64,000 nt of DNA from Streptomyces sp. NBC_00483 (GTDB lineage: Bacteria; Actinomycetota; Actinomycetes; Streptomycetales; Streptomycetaceae): the NCBI RefSeq assembly GCF_036013745.1, contig NZ_CP107880.1, positions 6,200,001 to 6,264,000 of the forward strand, in the 5' to 3' direction. The position numbers and the translations under genes are program-made. Positions within the stretch are counted from its first letter, which is position 1. Every line of letters begins with the position of its first letter. Below, one piece after another: positions 63,424 to 64,000 of the stretch. The notes under the pieces are model-generated. The model made no database searches. It worked only from the letters and a program-made list of their open reading frames with translations, and was not told the DNA's origin.

Positions 63424-64000
63424 CGGGGGCCGAGCCGGAGCGTGGCGCGGGGGCCCCGGACCCGTTGCGCGGCACGGCGGGGAGACGGTTGTCCGGCTTG
63501 CTGGTGGTGGTGTTCGGGGTGGCTGTGGTGGTTGCCGCCGTGGCTGTGGGGGACACCGTTTGGCACGGCGTTGTCGAGCGGGGGAACGCGCTGGCGTTCG
63601 GGGTGCTCGTCGCCGTGGGGGAGCTGGCGCGGTGGGGTGGCGCAGAGGACCGGGAGGCCGCGCCGCTCGGGGCCGCGGGGGCGCTCGCGTACGCCTTGCT
63701 CGGGGAGGTCGCGGGGCGGCCCACGCACCACGGCGCACTACAGGTCGTCGCAATCGTCGTCGCGGGCACGCTCGTCGGCTGCATACCGCATGTGGCGCGC
63801 GGAAAGGGTGCCTCGCTCGACCATGTGACGCGCCGCGTGCTCACCGTCGCGTTCGCCGCCGTCTGCTTCCAACCGCTGTACAACCAGGGCGTGTTGGCGG
63901 AGTGGTTCGGGGACGGGGCGTACTACGCGCTGTTGATCGTCGGGCTCCTAGTGCTGACCGCGTTGTGCGATGCCGTGCTCGCCGCCGTCATGGCGCACGC
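63420..64000 (+). CDS. Membrane protein coupled to the HD-GYP gene, 3' end outside window
   Basis: The start GTG 63420 overlaps the HD-GYP stop (GTGA). The 193 visible residues hold about five hydrophobic segments (SGLLVVVFGVAVVVAAVAVG, AYYALLIVGLLVLTALCDAV) like the sensor half of the preceding protein, so a second HD-type enzyme may follow beyond the window. No catalytic motif is visible yet. Confidence 0.75.
   Translation, partial: MTGAEPERGAGAPDPLRGTAGRRLSGLLVVVFGVAVVVAAVAVGDTVWHGVVERGNALAFGVLVAVGELARWGGAEDREAAPLGAAGALAYALLGEVAGRPTHHGALQVVAIVVAGTLVGCIPHVARGKGASLDHVTRRVLTVAFAAVCFQPLYNQGVLAEWFGDGAYYALLIVGLLVLTALCDAVLAAVMAH

Overview
The window is a core-chromosome segment of a Streptomyces. 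Base composition is very high in G+C with strong third-position bias. It carries actinomycete-specific genes: a WhiB-family regulator with an AT-hook (wblC/whiB7), the sigR-rsrA disulfide-stress pair, a mycoredoxin, the adnAB recombination motor-nuclease, uvrD2, hisN, UPF0182 and TerD/AIM24 proteins. I see no insertion sequence, prophage, CRISPR array or rRNA. The only RNA genes are two identical initiator tRNA genes.

Layout. 1-6.9 kb: a membrane-anchored metzincin-like protein (5' end missing), then a translationally coupled cell-surface polysaccharide locus (DUF3492/GT4 glycosyltransferase, polytopic membrane protein, micro-ORF, SDR epimerase, spherulin-4/GH114-like protein) resembling a minimal Pel-type system. 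6.9-14.3 kb: moeZ behind a sigma-R promoter, two tandem lipoprotein peptidases of the Tap/Slp family, and a flippase-like membrane protein with an embedded kinase-like domain. 14.4-27.5 kb: DNA maintenance and redox block with an alkyltransferase-like protein, adnA, adnB, an M20 peptidase, NudC, a mycoredoxin with a sigma-R promoter, and uvrD2. 27.5-28.9 kb: wblC with an AT-rich autoregulatory-type promoter, an upstream ORF and an intrinsic terminator that together look like a translation-coupled attenuator.

29-35.9 kb: zinc-ribbon protein, ABC1 kinase, an orphan E1-like/RRE protein of the TOMM class, a YgjP-type metallopeptidase, and an operon of three AIM24 proteins, the first fused to TerD. 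35.9-44.9 kb: NUDIX hydrolase, DUF2342 protein, SDR, moaE, a PDZ-Lon protease, PPA1309 and UPF0182 proteins. 45-47.4 kb: two initiator tRNA genes flanking a Sel1/TPR repeat protein. 47.4-53.8 kb: a sulfonate/nitrate-type ABC importer, a Fur-family regulator divergent from katG, and a CBS protein. 53.9-64 kb: hisN, TetR, SMR pump, rsgA, aroA, M50 peptidase, YedK, a small hydrolase, sigR-rsrA, an HD-GYP protein and the start of a coupled membrane protein.

Regulatory theme. Three promoters match the sigma-R consensus GGAAT-N18-GTT exactly (sigR itself, moeZ, mycoredoxin), so the sigma factor at the right end probably drives genes elsewhere in the window. Three further promoters share TGTCrGTG-N8 plus a -10-like hexamer (adnB, the alkyltransferase-like gene, the TerD operon), the geometry of the LexA-independent actinobacterial DNA-damage promoter (RecA-NDp/PafBC). 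Several genes start 6-8 nt after a -10-like hexamer with no ribosome binding site and are probably leaderless. All family assignments are from reading motifs, not from database searches.
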